Shown in pieces: positions 16,001 through 24,702 of a DNA stretch of 64,000 bases. Numbering within the stretch: the first letter of the stretch is position 1; each line of letters opens with the position of its first letter. Source of the stretch: Sphingomonas sp. DG1-23 (GTDB taxonomy: Bacteria; Pseudomonadota; Alphaproteobacteria; Sphingomonadales; Sphingomonadaceae); the NCBI RefSeq assembly GCF_030730875.1, contig NZ_JAVAMA010000001.1:248001-312000 (forward strand), in the 5' to 3' direction. The translations under genes and the position numbers were made by a program. The notes beneath the pieces are model-generated. The model was not told where the DNA came from. It did no database searches and saw only the letters and a program-made list of their open reading frames with translations.

Positions 16001-18925
16001 GACGTGCGAGCCGATACCGCGACGCTCGACGTCACCGTCGATGTGACCAGCGTCACCGGAGGCAACGGCATCACCGTCCAGAATTTCGGCCAGGGCGCGG
16101 CGAGCGTCGCTGCGAGCGGAACGGTCACCGGCACGTTCGCGACCGGCACTGGGATCGCGGTCGTCGGCGGGACCGGCTCGACCGACCTGCGGGTCGCCGC
16201 AGTCGACGTCGCGGGCGGCACCCGCGGTATCGGCACCGTCAATGACGGGACGGGCGGGACGCTGATCGCCACTACCGGCCTCGTCTCCGGCGCCGAGGCG
16301 GGCATACTGGCCCGCAACGGCGCCGGCGCGACCGACTTGATCATTCGTGCGTCGCAGATCCAGAGCGCGGGCGCGGGCATCGCCGCCGATAATCTGGGCA
16401 GCGGCGGCACCCAGGTGCTCGCCGGAGCGGTCACGGCAGGAAGCGGAACCGGAATCCGCGCGTTCGCAAGCACGGCGGCTGGCGACGTCGCCATCGAGGC
16501 CGCGTCCGTCTCGGCCGGCGAACATGGCATCCGCGTCGACAATAGCGGGCTGGGCGCGACGTCGATCACCGCCACCGGGCCGGTGACGGCAGGCGAATTC
16601 GGCATCTACGCAGAGTCACTATTCTCGGCGACCGACCTGACCATCCGCGCGGGCCAGGTCCAGGGCGGCGGCTTCGGGATCGGCGCGAACAACCTGGGTA
16701 GCGGTGACACGATGGTCGTCGCCACCGGCAAGGTCAGCGGCGTAAGCGAGGTCGGCATCCTGCTCGGCGCGGGCCCGGACAGCACCAGCCTGACCGTGCT
16801 GGCCGCGGACGTTTCGGGCGGCCTGGGCGGCATCCGTGCCGACAATTACGGCCTCGGCGCGGCGATGATCGAGACCACCAAGCTCGTCAGCGGCGGCGAC
16901 TTCGGCATCCGCGCCGAGAACGCCGCGAGCGCGACCGATCTGACGATCCGCGCCACCGATGTGCAGGCAGTCGGCAATGCCATCAGCGCCGAAAATCTCG
17001 GCACCGGCGAAACCCGCGTGATCGCCACCGGCAGCGTCGTTACTCAGACCAACGACGGCATCCGTGTCCGCGCCGGAGCGGGGTCGGGCGACATTCTGGT
17101 CGAAGCGGCCAGTGCCTCGGGCGGCCTCAGCGGCATCTCGACGATCAACAACGGCCTCGGCGACACAAGCATCACGGTGACCGGCGTCGTGCAGGGCGGC
17201 AATCGCGGCGTCATGGCCGTTTCCGACACGGCGCAGGACGCGACGATCCTCAACACCGGCACGATCCGCAACGCATCCGGATGGGGATCGGACGAAGCCA
17301 TCCGTGTCACCGGCGGGTCGACGGGGATCGGCAATTCCGGCACGCTGATCGGTACGCTCGCGCTCTCCGGCGGCAACAGCGTGGTGGTCAATACGGGCAG
17401 CTGGCAGAGCATCGGCGGCTCCAGCAGCTTCACCACCGTGGACGATCAACTGCTCAACGCCACGCCCGGCACGATTATCAGCGGATTGTCGGCTGCGACT
17501 GCCGAGACGACGCGGTGGCAGGGACTCGAGCGCTTCCAGAACAGCGGCCTCCTCCGGCTGCAGGACGGCGGCGTCGGCGATGTCCTTCAGACATCGGCGG
17601 CCACCACCTTCGCGAACGGCGCGGTGCTTGCGGTCGACATTGCCGGGCTGAACGGGGCGGACTCCTTCCGCACCACCGGGAAGGTCCAGATCGACGCCGG
17701 CAGCCGGCTGCAGGTCGCCGTCACCCAGCCGCTGGTGCTCCACGGCAAATATGTCGTGGTGCAGGCCGATGGCGGGCTGACCGGTCAGTTCCTGTTCGAG
17801 GACCAACTCGTCACGGCCTTTGCCGGCGTCCGCGACGGCTATACCGCGACCACCGCCTTCCTCGAGTTCGCCCAGATGAAGGCATTCGCGGCGGCGGGGC
17901 TGACTCCCAACCAGAAGGAGACCGGCGCCGGCGCCGACAGCCTGCACGACGGCAATGCGCTGAAGGACGCGCTGCTGCTGCTCCCCACCGATGCGGCGGC
18001 GCAGGATGCCTTCGATCAGCTCTCGGGCGAAATCCACCCCTCGGGTCGCAACGCGATGGTGGCGGATAGCCGGCTGGTGCGCGGCGCGGTGCTCGACCGC
18101 TTGGTCGATGCCGGGGAAAGCGCGCTATGGGGCCGCCTGTTCGGCACCTCGGGTATCAGCGACGGCGACTACAACGCCGCCGCGCTCGATCGCGACACCA
18201 AGGGCGGCGTGGTCGGGCTTGACCGCAGCTTCGGCGCGGTGACGCTCGGCCTGGCGGGTGGCTGGTCCAATACCGACCTGCGCGTCGCGCGTCGGAACAG
18301 CAGTGGCTCGATCGGGAGCATCCACGGCATGGTCTATGCCGGGGCACGCTTGGGCGGGTTCGGGCTGCGGGGCGGGGCAGGCTATGCCCGTACCACCACC
18401 GAAACCACCCGCCGTATCGCGTTCCAGGGGTTCAGCGCCACGACGACCGCCGACTATCACGGCTCGGTGCTCCAGGGCTTTGTCGAGGCCGGCTACCGGC
18501 TGCCGGTGGGCGGCGGGCATGTCGAGCCCTTCGTCAGCCTGTCCGCGATCCGCGCCAGGACCGATGCCTTCACCGAGACCGGCGGCATCGCGGCGCTGTC
18601 GGGCGCGGCGATCAGCGAGACGACGATGAGCGGGATGACCGGCGTGCGCTTCGAAACGAGCCCGGCTGGCGCCTTCTCGCTGCGGGGCACTGCGGGCTGG
18701 CGTCACGGCCGGGGCGATCTCGACCCGGTCGGTCGCCATACCTTTGCCGGCGGCACGCCGTTCACCGTGCTCGGCACGGCCGGAGCGAAGGATGCGGGCG
18801 CATTGAATGTGGAGGCGCGGTACCGCCTCTCCCCGAATGTCACGCTGAGCGTCGGTTACGACGGGGTCCTCGGCGCCGGCAACGCTGACCACGCAATCAC
18901 CGGAGCCTTCAAGATCGTCTTCTGA
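13061..18925 (+). CDS. Giant classical autotransporter (type Va) with beta-helical repeat passenger
   Basis: A 1954-residue outer-membrane autotransporter. The long, Arg-rich N-terminal region ends in a Sec signal peptide (SFAAIASPAFAQ, cut after AFA at about residue 45). The passenger carries about 23 degenerate repeats of ~50 residues (roughly residues 249-1407), each of the form N-x-G-T-G-x-T-x-I-x-A-T-G-x-V-x-G followed by ATDLTIRA-like sequence, as expected of a right-handed beta-helix. A linker (residues ~1410-1640) precedes the C-terminal barrel, which starts near GESALWGRLFG and ends in the hydrophobic tail AFKIVF with terminal Phe, as BamA substrates require. The ATG at 13061 follows AGGAACAGG. 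No protease or lipase motif is visible, so adhesion or surface coverage is the likeliest role. Confidence 0.9.
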   Translation: MTGYCSHAAPPGAQRSHRRGRSATRMAALAASVSFAAIASPAFAQCVEGPPANFTCSGQTDVPQVIIADDATVTTDLDFVVDTTNNGNGLALQVTGDGLISFNGSPELTGAGARFTTSGASGASVGELAISSSGRIFANGSNGLSLDNLGGGATSAFWSGAIANSGGSGILARNFAGSGELFLLVGKVSARDDGIVVEHSGNGVATISATVEVVAHLGTAIQATLDGGATDLDLTADEVIGGSYGILVNHDGTGVAKVDATGTVTGLNDSGISVQAGASATGINIRATQVNGLVSGIEVTNQGIGDTLIAASGAVAGEGNGILAVNGTTAHDISIGATDVSGFYGIRTFNQGTGATSINTTGLVEGTDYGIIAQNVVGSTDMNIRAANVAANGNGIEVENFGSGTTNVVVDTVTGLGDVGVRITTANSAGSVDLTVGDVTGGEAGAVISNGGIGAARLTATGTVTGANSIGINVGNGVNATDLEIHAHNVNAGSYFGVLGLNEGTGDTLIETTGLVAVDDIYGIIGLNEATARNMTVSAVDVIAGRGLSITNFGTGTTDVVSTGTITGYSAEGVVVGTKGAATDLRVDVNVVNGNTGGMRISNQGIGSTSIRAGGTVSAATGYGIDAAIGATALDVAVDVVDVTGTSGIVVDNQGTGTTRIAATGTVTGTTGAGINVLAYTLNDGVEIDVADVTGSTTGVNVTNYAGPTTITASGTVSALAADGFGIVVATGTGSTDIRIVAADVLGNAGGIYTENLGSGETAITSTGTVTGGFSSGIFARNDAGAADLTISANNVLGAEDGIATEHVGTGTTNITAAKATGQTGAGVRVDASGTAGAVNVAIGDASGGDYGVLVSNFGTGTTNVETTGIVAGIGDGGIAIENGGATTGIALRAAQVSGETYGIAVQNGGTGNTSVVATGLVTGAGDGMIVRNDAMASDLVIDVAAVQGGSTGIFAVNHGIGRTSVRSSGDVTGDGPAGIDVRADTATLDVTVDVTSVTGGNGITVQNFGQGAASVAASGTVTGTFATGTGIAVVGGTGSTDLRVAAVDVAGGTRGIGTVNDGTGGTLIATTGLVSGAEAGILARNGAGATDLIIRASQIQSAGAGIAADNLGSGGTQVLAGAVTAGSGTGIRAFASTAAGDVAIEAASVSAGEHGIRVDNSGLGATSITATGPVTAGEFGIYAESLFSATDLTIRAGQVQGGGFGIGANNLGSGDTMVVATGKVSGVSEVGILLGAGPDSTSLTVLAADVSGGLGGIRADNYGLGAAMIETTKLVSGGDFGIRAENAASATDLTIRATDVQAVGNAISAENLGTGETRVIATGSVVTQTNDGIRVRAGAGSGDILVEAASASGGLSGISTINNGLGDTSITVTGVVQGGNRGVMAVSDTAQDATILNTGTIRNASGWGSDEAIRVTGGSTGIGNSGTLIGTLALSGGNSVVVNTGSWQSIGGSSSFTTVDDQLLNATPGTIISGLSAATAETTRWQGLERFQNSGLLRLQDGGVGDVLQTSAATTFANGAVLAVDIAGLNGADSFRTTGKVQIDAGSRLQVAVTQPLVLHGKYVVVQADGGLTGQFLFEDQLVTAFAGVRDGYTATTAFLEFAQMKAFAAAGLTPNQKETGAGADSLHDGNALKDALLLLPTDAAAQDAFDQLSGEIHPSGRNAMVADSRLVRGAVLDRLVDAGESALWGRLFGTSGISDGDYNAAALDRDTKGGVVGLDRSFGAVTLGLAGGWSNTDLRVARRNSSGSIGSIHGMVYAGARLGGFGLRGGAGYARTTTETTRRIAFQGFSATTTADYHGSVLQGFVEAGYRLPVGGGHVEPFVSLSAIRARTDAFTETGGIAALSGAAISETTMSGMTGVRFETSPAGAFSLRGTAGWRHGRGDLDPVGRHTFAGGTPFTVLGTAGAKDAGALNVEARYRLSPNVTLSVGYDGVLGAGNADHAITGAFKIVF
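13805..17280 (+). repeat. About 23 tandem ~150-bp coding repeats in the autotransporter passenger
   Basis: The coding sequence repeats with a period near 150 bp (50 residues). Each unit contains two Gly/Thr/Ile-rich turns, such as GTGATSINTTGLVEG and ATDLTIRA. Unit length varies by one to three residues and the units are diverged, so the array is old rather than a recent slippage product. Confidence 0.8.
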
Positions 18926-18938
18926 CGACCGGCACCGG

Positions 18939-18966
18939 GGAGCAGGTACGTTCCTGAACCTGCTCC
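18939..18966 (+). terminator. Hairpin downstream of the autotransporter
   Basis: A 9-bp perfect stem (GGAGCAGGT with ACCTGCTCC) lies 13 bp after the stop codon. A second GC-rich imperfect hairpin (GCCCTCC...GGAGGGC) follows up to about 19003. There is no T tract, so termination is only probable. Bases 18926-19150 contain no gene. Confidence 0.45.
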
Positions 18967-19150
18967 GGCCCTCCGGGCGGCGCCTGCCGTCGCCTGGAGG
19001 GCTTGAGACTCTAGCCCGGGCTTCCCCAAAATCTCAATTGTCTCATCCGCCATGCGCATGCCGGTGCCGGAACGGCAGCGCGGTGGCGTCGAGGGTTGAG
19101 ATTAGGGGCTCTGGCTCGCACAGGGGTGCATCCCTGTCACCAACCAAACT

Positions 19151-19504
19151 TCAATGCGGCAAATTTGAGCAGTCAGGTCCGTTCATTCCATCGGCGCTAT
19201 CGTCATCAACCCAGATGCCCGTCCAGACAAAAGGCGGCATATCGGGATTCCTCAGCGACGAGTCACTGCCTTCGGCCCACTCTATCCTGCTTATGTCCTT
19301 GAGCAATTGCGACGAGCGCTCTGCAAGCACAAACTCGAAGCGACTCATTGTGCCTTTTTTTGGATCAGACCACGCGATTCGGCGATAGCAAATGCCAGTT
19401 GCGTCTCTGGGAACGGCAGCCTGTGTGCAGGCGGCAATGCTTACGCTTGCAGCCACAAGAGCTGCGCATCTGAAAAAAAGTACAAGAGTTCTATTATTCG
19501 TCAT
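19151..19504 (-). CDS. Small lipoprotein, candidate immunity protein of the Rhs toxin
   Basis: A 117-residue predicted lipoprotein: hydrophobic leader LVLFFRCAALVAASVSIAAC with the lipobox SIAAC, then about 90 polar residues (DATGICYRRIAWSDPKKGTM, PPFVWTGIWVDDDS). I do not recognise the family. The start ATG at 19504 lies inside the end of the Rhs gene, 11 bp before its stop, giving tight translational coupling. Base composition is lower in GC than its flanks, like the adjacent Rhs toxin tip. Position, size, coupling and periplasmic location all fit an immunity protein for the exported Rhs C-terminal domain; this is inference. Confidence 0.6.
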   Translation of the reverse strand: MTNNRTLVLFFRCAALVAASVSIAACTQAAVPRDATGICYRRIAWSDPKKGTMSRFEFVLAERSSQLLKDISRIEWAEGSDSSLRNPDMPPFVWTGIWVDDDSADGMNGPDCSNLPH

Positions 19505-22500
19505 GGGTTTCCGAATTCTCCCTAAGCGGCAATCCGATCTGATCCCTTGCTATATTGTCGTTCTTGATCCCATTCCCCGTTCCTCCGCCAAACATCCTAG
19601 GGATCGCGTGAGCGACTAGTTCGTGCATAACTATTTCCGCAGGTGACAGTGCAATCATACGGCCGTTGGCACTCGGCGCGAACGTCGGCTTTCCATCCAC
19701 CACAACGGTGCGCCCACTAGGTGTAGTACATCCGCCACCGCACTGACGCCTTACATTGAAGGTTTGAACTCTTCCACGCGTTGAATACCTTACACCTTGA
19801 CTGATTCCTACGTTTAATACCCTTTTATCGGATATCGCTCGGTTTAAGCGGTTAGAATAGTAGGCAGACCCGTTGCGGTTGATCTTCGCCTTGTCATCCA
19901 CTGTCAATCGGCCATCTTTGTCAAATTTGTACTGTGTCTTTGAAAGAGCATTTACGTACGCTTGGATTGTTGGTCGCTGAGATTCATCTCGCACTACGAT
20001 CTCGGTTCCACTTGGATCTTTTGCGTTCACCGGATCATTTGCGACATAAGTATATAGATTGACCTGATCGTCATACCCGATCGGGTCCGTCTGGAGAAAG
20101 CGACCAAGCGTGGGCGAGTAGATGCGGGCCTTGTAGTAATACATCCCGAGCTCGGGGATCCAGGCCTGGCCGGTATATTGGAACCGGCCGATATTGCGGC
20201 CGTCGGGAATGCCATATTCGTCATAGGCATTGGTCTCGATCAGCCTACCCGAGCTGTCGCTGACCGACACGATGGAGCCCAGATGATCGGCGTGAAGCCA
20301 GCGGGGCTGCCCGGCCTCGTACCAGACGAGCGGATCATCGTCCCCGGTGCCGTGGACGTAACGGCGCAGCAGATTGCCGCTCGCATCGTACTCGGCAGAG
20401 AGTTGATTGCCGTCATAGAGGAACCGCGTGCTCTGGCCATCGCGTCCGGTGACCTGCCAGAGCCGTCCCGTCGGATCGTAGACGAGGTTGGCGCTCGCGG
20501 CGCCGGCGACGGTGACGAGACGGTTCTCGGCATCGTAGGTGTAGGACGACGTCCCGTCGGAGGCGAGATTTCCGTTCGCGTCATAACCGAAGGTGACGCC
20601 GCCAACTGTGCGATATTGGTTGAGGCCGTTAGCAACATAGGCGCGGCTCAAATTCGCATAGCCGCGAAATGCGTAGGCGGCATTGGATCGCGTGCGCGAG
20701 ACGATCTGGCTCGCGGCATTGTAGTCGAAGCCAGAGGAAACATGGGGCACGCCCGCCAGGTCGTCCGTGAGGAGCTTCAGGCGGCCGATGCCGTCATAGT
20801 CGTAGCGCGATTCCGCGTTGCCTCCACCCTGGGTCTTTCGGCGCCCGACCCCATCGTAGGTGATCGTCGCCAGTACCGATGACGGGTCGCGCACCTCCGT
20901 CAGCCGATCGGCGCCGTCATATTCGAAGGTAAAGGCAGTCCCGCCCGGGTGGGACACGCGCGTGCGATTGCCGTTATCATCATATTGATAGCTCAGCGTG
21001 CGGCTGACGCCTTCCATCTGCGTGGTGCTCGACAGCATCCGGCCGAAACGATCAAACGCGTTCGTCACCGCGTTCGCCCCGTCCGGCGCGTCGAAGGCCG
21101 CGGACAGTTGAAGGCCGCGCACGTCGTAGCGGTAATAAACGTCCCGTGTCGCCGTGCCCGGAGGCTGGGTGCAGGCATAGCCGATGACGCAGGCATCGGG
21201 AATGAGCTTGGCTGTCACGCGGTTCAGCGCGTCATACTGGTACTCGATCTTGCGACCGTCGCGCTTCCGCAGGCTCGTGCGATTGCCGTTCGCATCATAG
21301 CCATATTCCTCGAAATCATTCTCGTTCGGCGCGCCCGCGACCGTGGGGGACGGAAAGCGCCACTGCTTCAAACGATCGTAGCTATCGTAGACGAAGCCGG
21401 CCTTGTTCCCCTTCGCGTCGGTGAGCGACTCGCGCTTTCCGTTCGGCGTGTAGGTGTAGCTGGCGTATATCTGCTCCAGCGGCGTCCCGACACCCCGACG
21501 CTCCGACTTCGGCTTCCCGGACTTGTCATATTCGATCGCCGAAATGCGGTCCGGCTCCGAACCTGCCTGAGGGTCCAGGACGCAAGCTTTCATGGGTGCC
21601 GCGTCGAAATTGGCGAGGGTCATGCGCGCGGCTTGGCAGGTCTTGCGGCCCAATTTGTCATAGGCCGTGTCCGACACGGTTGCCGTCACGCCCCTGTCGA
21701 GGGTCTTCACGCGGACGACGCGGCCATAATCGTCGAAAGACGGCACCACTTCGTTCTCGACTGCGAAATTCTCGGCCTCGATGGAAGTCACGCTGCCCGC
21801 CGCGACCCGTTCGGGCCGGTCATCCCTCAGTCGATAGGTCGTACGGCTTGCCGAGCGGGTCCCGTTGCTTGCGAGCGGGCCGATCTCCCACCGCGCACGC
21901 CCCAGGCCGTCATATTTCCGATAGGATGCGTCATCCGTGCCCGGCCGCGGGCGATCCACCGACAGGAGGCGTCCGGCGCTGTCATAGGAATAGCGTGTGG
22001 AAAGGCTCGTGCCGGTGGAAAGGTCGATGGCGCGCTCGACAGAAACCAGTGCGGTGTCGTTGAAATATTCGAATTCCGTGACGAACGCCCGGTCGGTGCC
22101 GCAGCTGTTCTTCTGAGGATCGACCGGATGGTATCCACAAACGGCAACCTTCGATTGCCGGGAGATGCCGGAAGCGCTGGTGGCGTAGTCGATGATGGTC
22201 CGCTTGCGAACGCCGTCTTTGTCGGCCGGCTCGTTCATCTCGGTCAATTGCGCCAGCCCGTTATAGCTGTAGTCGGTCTGGGCGAGAGATGCGTCCTTGG
22301 TCCACTTCGGAACGTGGCAATCATATCCACCGCTGCAATTCGCCAGATCGTAGAAGGCGCTTTCTACGAGATCGGGGTTGTGCTCAGGGTCCTTCGCCCG
22401 CGTGCGTCGCTCGACGATGTTGCCCGCGTCGTCATATGCGATCTTGACCGAGTCTCCTTCCGGGTTGTCGATTTGTTTCACCAATCCGAAATCCGTGTAA

Positions 22501-23711
22501 AGGAACGCGGTTCTTCGGTTTTCCTCGTCGATGATGCTATCGATATTCTTGCGGGCAATCTGGCCGAACGGACCCAGCTTGTTCGTCAGGTTGTAAGTCT
22601 TCACGCCCAGATTCGGGTCGGTTACTTTTACGGCCGTGTATGCGTAATCGAGCCCGACGGCGGTGGGGCTGGTGTATTCATACGACCAGGCGCCATCGTC
22701 GATGGTCATGCCCTCGATCAGATTCGCGTCCGCGCGCTTCGTGAACGTCCTCGAAGCCGAGGAATCGTTGGGATAGGTGAAGCTGCCGCTCGACACTTCG
22801 ATCTGGCCGGCGGCCTGGCAGCCGCAATTGGCAATCGAATAGGAGCGGGAAAGCGATTCTTCTCCCACTTCGGTGATCGTAGCGGTGCCTGAATCGTCGT
22901 AGCTATAATTGAACGATCGGAGAGGAGTGCTCTCCTGACCGGTTTTATAGGTGCGGATTGTCTTAACCTGGTTGAACGACATGACGTACGGGTCGTCGCC
23001 GCCATATTCGAATTTTATCTCGTAGCCGGCATTGGTGGATACCTTGCCGATCCGATGAGAGGTCTGCGGGCCAATATTCACGGTTTTATAGGCGAAAGTT
23101 ATCGTTTCGCGATCGGGGTATTCCGCCTTCGATGCGAAAGCTGCCATGCGGGCGTAGCCAGTACTCCAGTTGTCGGGGGCCCTATAGTCGTAATAATTCA
23201 TCAGATTGAACGTGTACGCAGCGCCAGTAGAGGCGCTAAGATACCTGACGGAGACGGTCTTCGCCGTAAGGTTATTCACGTAAACCAGAGTCGATCCGGT
23301 GCCCTCGTTGGACTTGCAATCGCGGTCGTAACAAGAAAACGATTCCGACGCCCCCTTGCCGACATGCACAGAAAACGATGCGACTTCTATCTGAGGCGTG
23401 AGGGGAACCGGGATATCGCCGGAAACATAGGGCTGGAAGTCCGTGACCCTGCTGCCTGCGATGCGAGGCGCCGCGGGCACGCCCCAGCCGGGGAGGTTCT
23501 GCCTGACCTTGCCGGTCTTGATGTTGACGCCGTTGACATCCTCGGCGACCATCAGTGGCGAGATGATCTTCGGAGCAGCAGGTGCAGTTTGCGCGTGTGC
23601 CAGAAACGGCGTCGTCATCGCGCTGACAAGGCAGAAAATGACCGCTACCTGGTGACGCCACGATGTATCTCGCCGCGTTAAACGACCGGCAAACGAGTCT
23701 GAAGAACGCAC
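19494..23711 (-). CDS. Secreted Rhs/YD-repeat protein with metallopeptidase-like C-terminal toxin module
   Basis: A 1405-residue exported polymorphic-toxin-like protein. It begins with a Sec signal (VIFCLVSAMTTPFLAHAQ). Residues ~50-1100 carry many YD repeats (YDANGNRTSLRKRDGR, YQYDDNGNRTRV). The Rhs-associated core follows: ADHLGSIVSVSDSSGR, YTGQAWIPELGMYYYKARIY, SPTLGRFLQTDPIGYDD, ending DPVNAKDPSG near residue 1232. The variable tip (~170 residues) contains IVMHELVAHAIP, an HExxH zinc site, and ends NIARDQIGLPLRENSE, like the M91-type peptidase tips of other Rhs toxins. The tip is clearly richer in AT than the core, as for swapped modules. The start is GTG at 23711 with GGGGG upstream; TTG at 23714 is an alternative. 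No type VI or Tc partner is nearby. Confidence 0.85.
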   Translation of the reverse strand: MRSSDSFAGRLTRRDTSWRHQVAVIFCLVSAMTTPFLAHAQTAPAAPKIISPLMVAEDVNGVNIKTGKVRQNLPGWGVPAAPRIAGSRVTDFQPYVSGDIPVPLTPQIEVASFSVHVGKGASESFSCYDRDCKSNEGTGSTLVYVNNLTAKTVSVRYLSASTGAAYTFNLMNYYDYRAPDNWSTGYARMAAFASKAEYPDRETITFAYKTVNIGPQTSHRIGKVSTNAGYEIKFEYGGDDPYVMSFNQVKTIRTYKTGQESTPLRSFNYSYDDSGTATITEVGEESLSRSYSIANCGCQAAGQIEVSSGSFTYPNDSSASRTFTKRADANLIEGMTIDDGAWSYEYTSPTAVGLDYAYTAVKVTDPNLGVKTYNLTNKLGPFGQIARKNIDSIIDEENRRTAFLYTDFGLVKQIDNPEGDSVKIAYDDAGNIVERRTRAKDPEHNPDLVESAFYDLANCSGGYDCHVPKWTKDASLAQTDYSYNGLAQLTEMNEPADKDGVRKRTIIDYATSASGISRQSKVAVCGYHPVDPQKNSCGTDRAFVTEFEYFNDTALVSVERAIDLSTGTSLSTRYSYDSAGRLLSVDRPRPGTDDASYRKYDGLGRARWEIGPLASNGTRSASRTTYRLRDDRPERVAAGSVTSIEAENFAVENEVVPSFDDYGRVVRVKTLDRGVTATVSDTAYDKLGRKTCQAARMTLANFDAAPMKACVLDPQAGSEPDRISAIEYDKSGKPKSERRGVGTPLEQIYASYTYTPNGKRESLTDAKGNKAGFVYDSYDRLKQWRFPSPTVAGAPNENDFEEYGYDANGNRTSLRKRDGRKIEYQYDALNRVTAKLIPDACVIGYACTQPPGTATRDVYYRYDVRGLQLSAAFDAPDGANAVTNAFDRFGRMLSSTTQMEGVSRTLSYQYDDNGNRTRVSHPGGTAFTFEYDGADRLTEVRDPSSVLATITYDGVGRRKTQGGGNAESRYDYDGIGRLKLLTDDLAGVPHVSSGFDYNAASQIVSRTRSNAAYAFRGYANLSRAYVANGLNQYRTVGGVTFGYDANGNLASDGTSSYTYDAENRLVTVAGAASANLVYDPTGRLWQVTGRDGQSTRFLYDGNQLSAEYDASGNLLRRYVHGTGDDDPLVWYEAGQPRWLHADHLGSIVSVSDSSGRLIETNAYDEYGIPDGRNIGRFQYTGQAWIPELGMYYYKARIYSPTLGRFLQTDPIGYDDQVNLYTYVANDPVNAKDPSGTEIVVRDESQRPTIQAYVNALSKTQYKFDKDGRLTVDDKAKINRNGSAYYSNRLNRAISDKRVLNVGISQGVRYSTRGRVQTFNVRRQCGGGCTTPSGRTVVVDGKPTFAPSANGRMIALSPAEIVMHELVAHAIPRMFGGGTGNGIKNDNIARDQIGLPLRENSETHDE

Positions 23712-23800
23712 CAAAACCCCCTAGATTCGAAGCTAATTTCGTACGTCGCTGCCGCATCCTTGTCTACTGGTCCATCATCGAAATCGTGACCTCGATCGCA

Positions 23801-24125
23801 CTATCCAGAATCGATTCGTATCCGTAATTCCTGGAAGCGGGCCCATCGTCGCTCTCCGAAATCGCGATACACCTGCACTACTATCGCAAATGAGCATCGG
23901 CGTGCTGCGACGGCGGCCCAGAACGCCTCTGTCGAGGCGATGAACTCCGCGGAGATACTCGGGACGCAGGTGGGTGTAGTTTGCGCCGGCGCCTTCCTCG
24001 CTGTGGCCGGCGGCCGGGTCGATCTGCGCATCGGGACGCCGAATGCCTGTCAGGTGTGGATGGCACACTCGCGCTGGGTCACTCCGACCAATGTCCCGAG
24101 CAGAAGGTGACGGGCGAGGCTTCAA
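23801..24125 (-). pseudogene. Tyrosine recombinase (integrase) C-terminal remnant, frameshifted
   Basis: The minus strand encodes GHSEEGAGANYTHLRPEYL, which matches the LGH...Y end of phage-type integrases including the likely nucleophile Tyr. The match continues in a second frame one base later (extra base at about 23948) as EFIASTEAFWAAVAA. No N-terminal or core-binding part is found. The remnant lies 0.8 kb inside the right attachment-like repeat, as expected for a decayed island integrase. The flanking gene-poor stretch (23712-24549) shows no other gene. Confidence 0.55.
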
Positions 24126-24549
24126 GGCCGAGATCTACACAACCGCTTGGCTGATCGGGAAGTGCGCCCTCCTTGGCAATCGTTGCCTCGCTACAACGCC
24201 ATTGCCGAGCGCATAGTCGACTGACATCTATACCTGCCGACTCGGGCTGACGCAGGCTTACCAAAGCCAATGGTCAAGCGAAAATGCGACCAACGGAGTT
24301 CAAAGTTCAAACTTTTTAAAAAGTCAATTCGTTTCGTAAGCGCAACAATCTAAGGAAACGCTTGGATTTCCGCGGAATTTGGCTTGCGACCTTCCTTACG
24401 AATAAGCTTGGCGTGTTGCATTCTGGCAACGCCGCCTGCCTGACTCCTGAATAATGCAATTTGCCCCGTTGATCATCAGAAACTTGCGGCTCATTACAGA
24501 ATTTCCCCGGCGCCGGGGTGTCACCGCTAGAGAAAGTGAGGTGATGCCT

Positions 24550-24690
24550 ATGTCGGCGGAAAGTTGGGCAATTCTCGCAATGACACTGACAATTTGTCAG
24601 GCGATATGCGGACTGGTCCAAGTCAAGCTCGGGTACCTAGGCTTGGCTGAAATGAAACGGCTTCGGAAGCCTGACACTCCCGAAGCCTAG
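24550..24690 (+). CDS. Small membrane protein with dedicated terminator
   Basis: A possible 46-residue protein: polar start MSAESW, one hydrophobic segment (AILAMTLTICQAICGLVQVK), then a basic tail EMKRLRKPD. GAGG lies about 8 nt before the ATG at 24550; ATG at 24544 is also in frame. A perfect 14-bp palindrome (CCCCGGCGCCGGGG, 24505-24518) lies just upstream, an 8-bp hairpin (GGCTTCGG/CCGAAGCC) spans the last codons, and a strong terminator follows. The layout resembles small membrane toxins or holin-like peptides but has no sequence signature I can name. It may be only a structured RNA. Confidence 0.4.
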   Translation: MSAESWAILAMTLTICQAICGLVQVKLGYLGLAEMKRLRKPDTPEA

Positions 24691-24702
24691 TTCCATGCCA
24701 CT

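Noticed and set aside
13805..17280. Possible CRISPR array because of the 150-bp periodicity
   Set aside because: Repeats are long, degenerate and in frame within the autotransporter; there are no short identical direct repeats with unique spacers.
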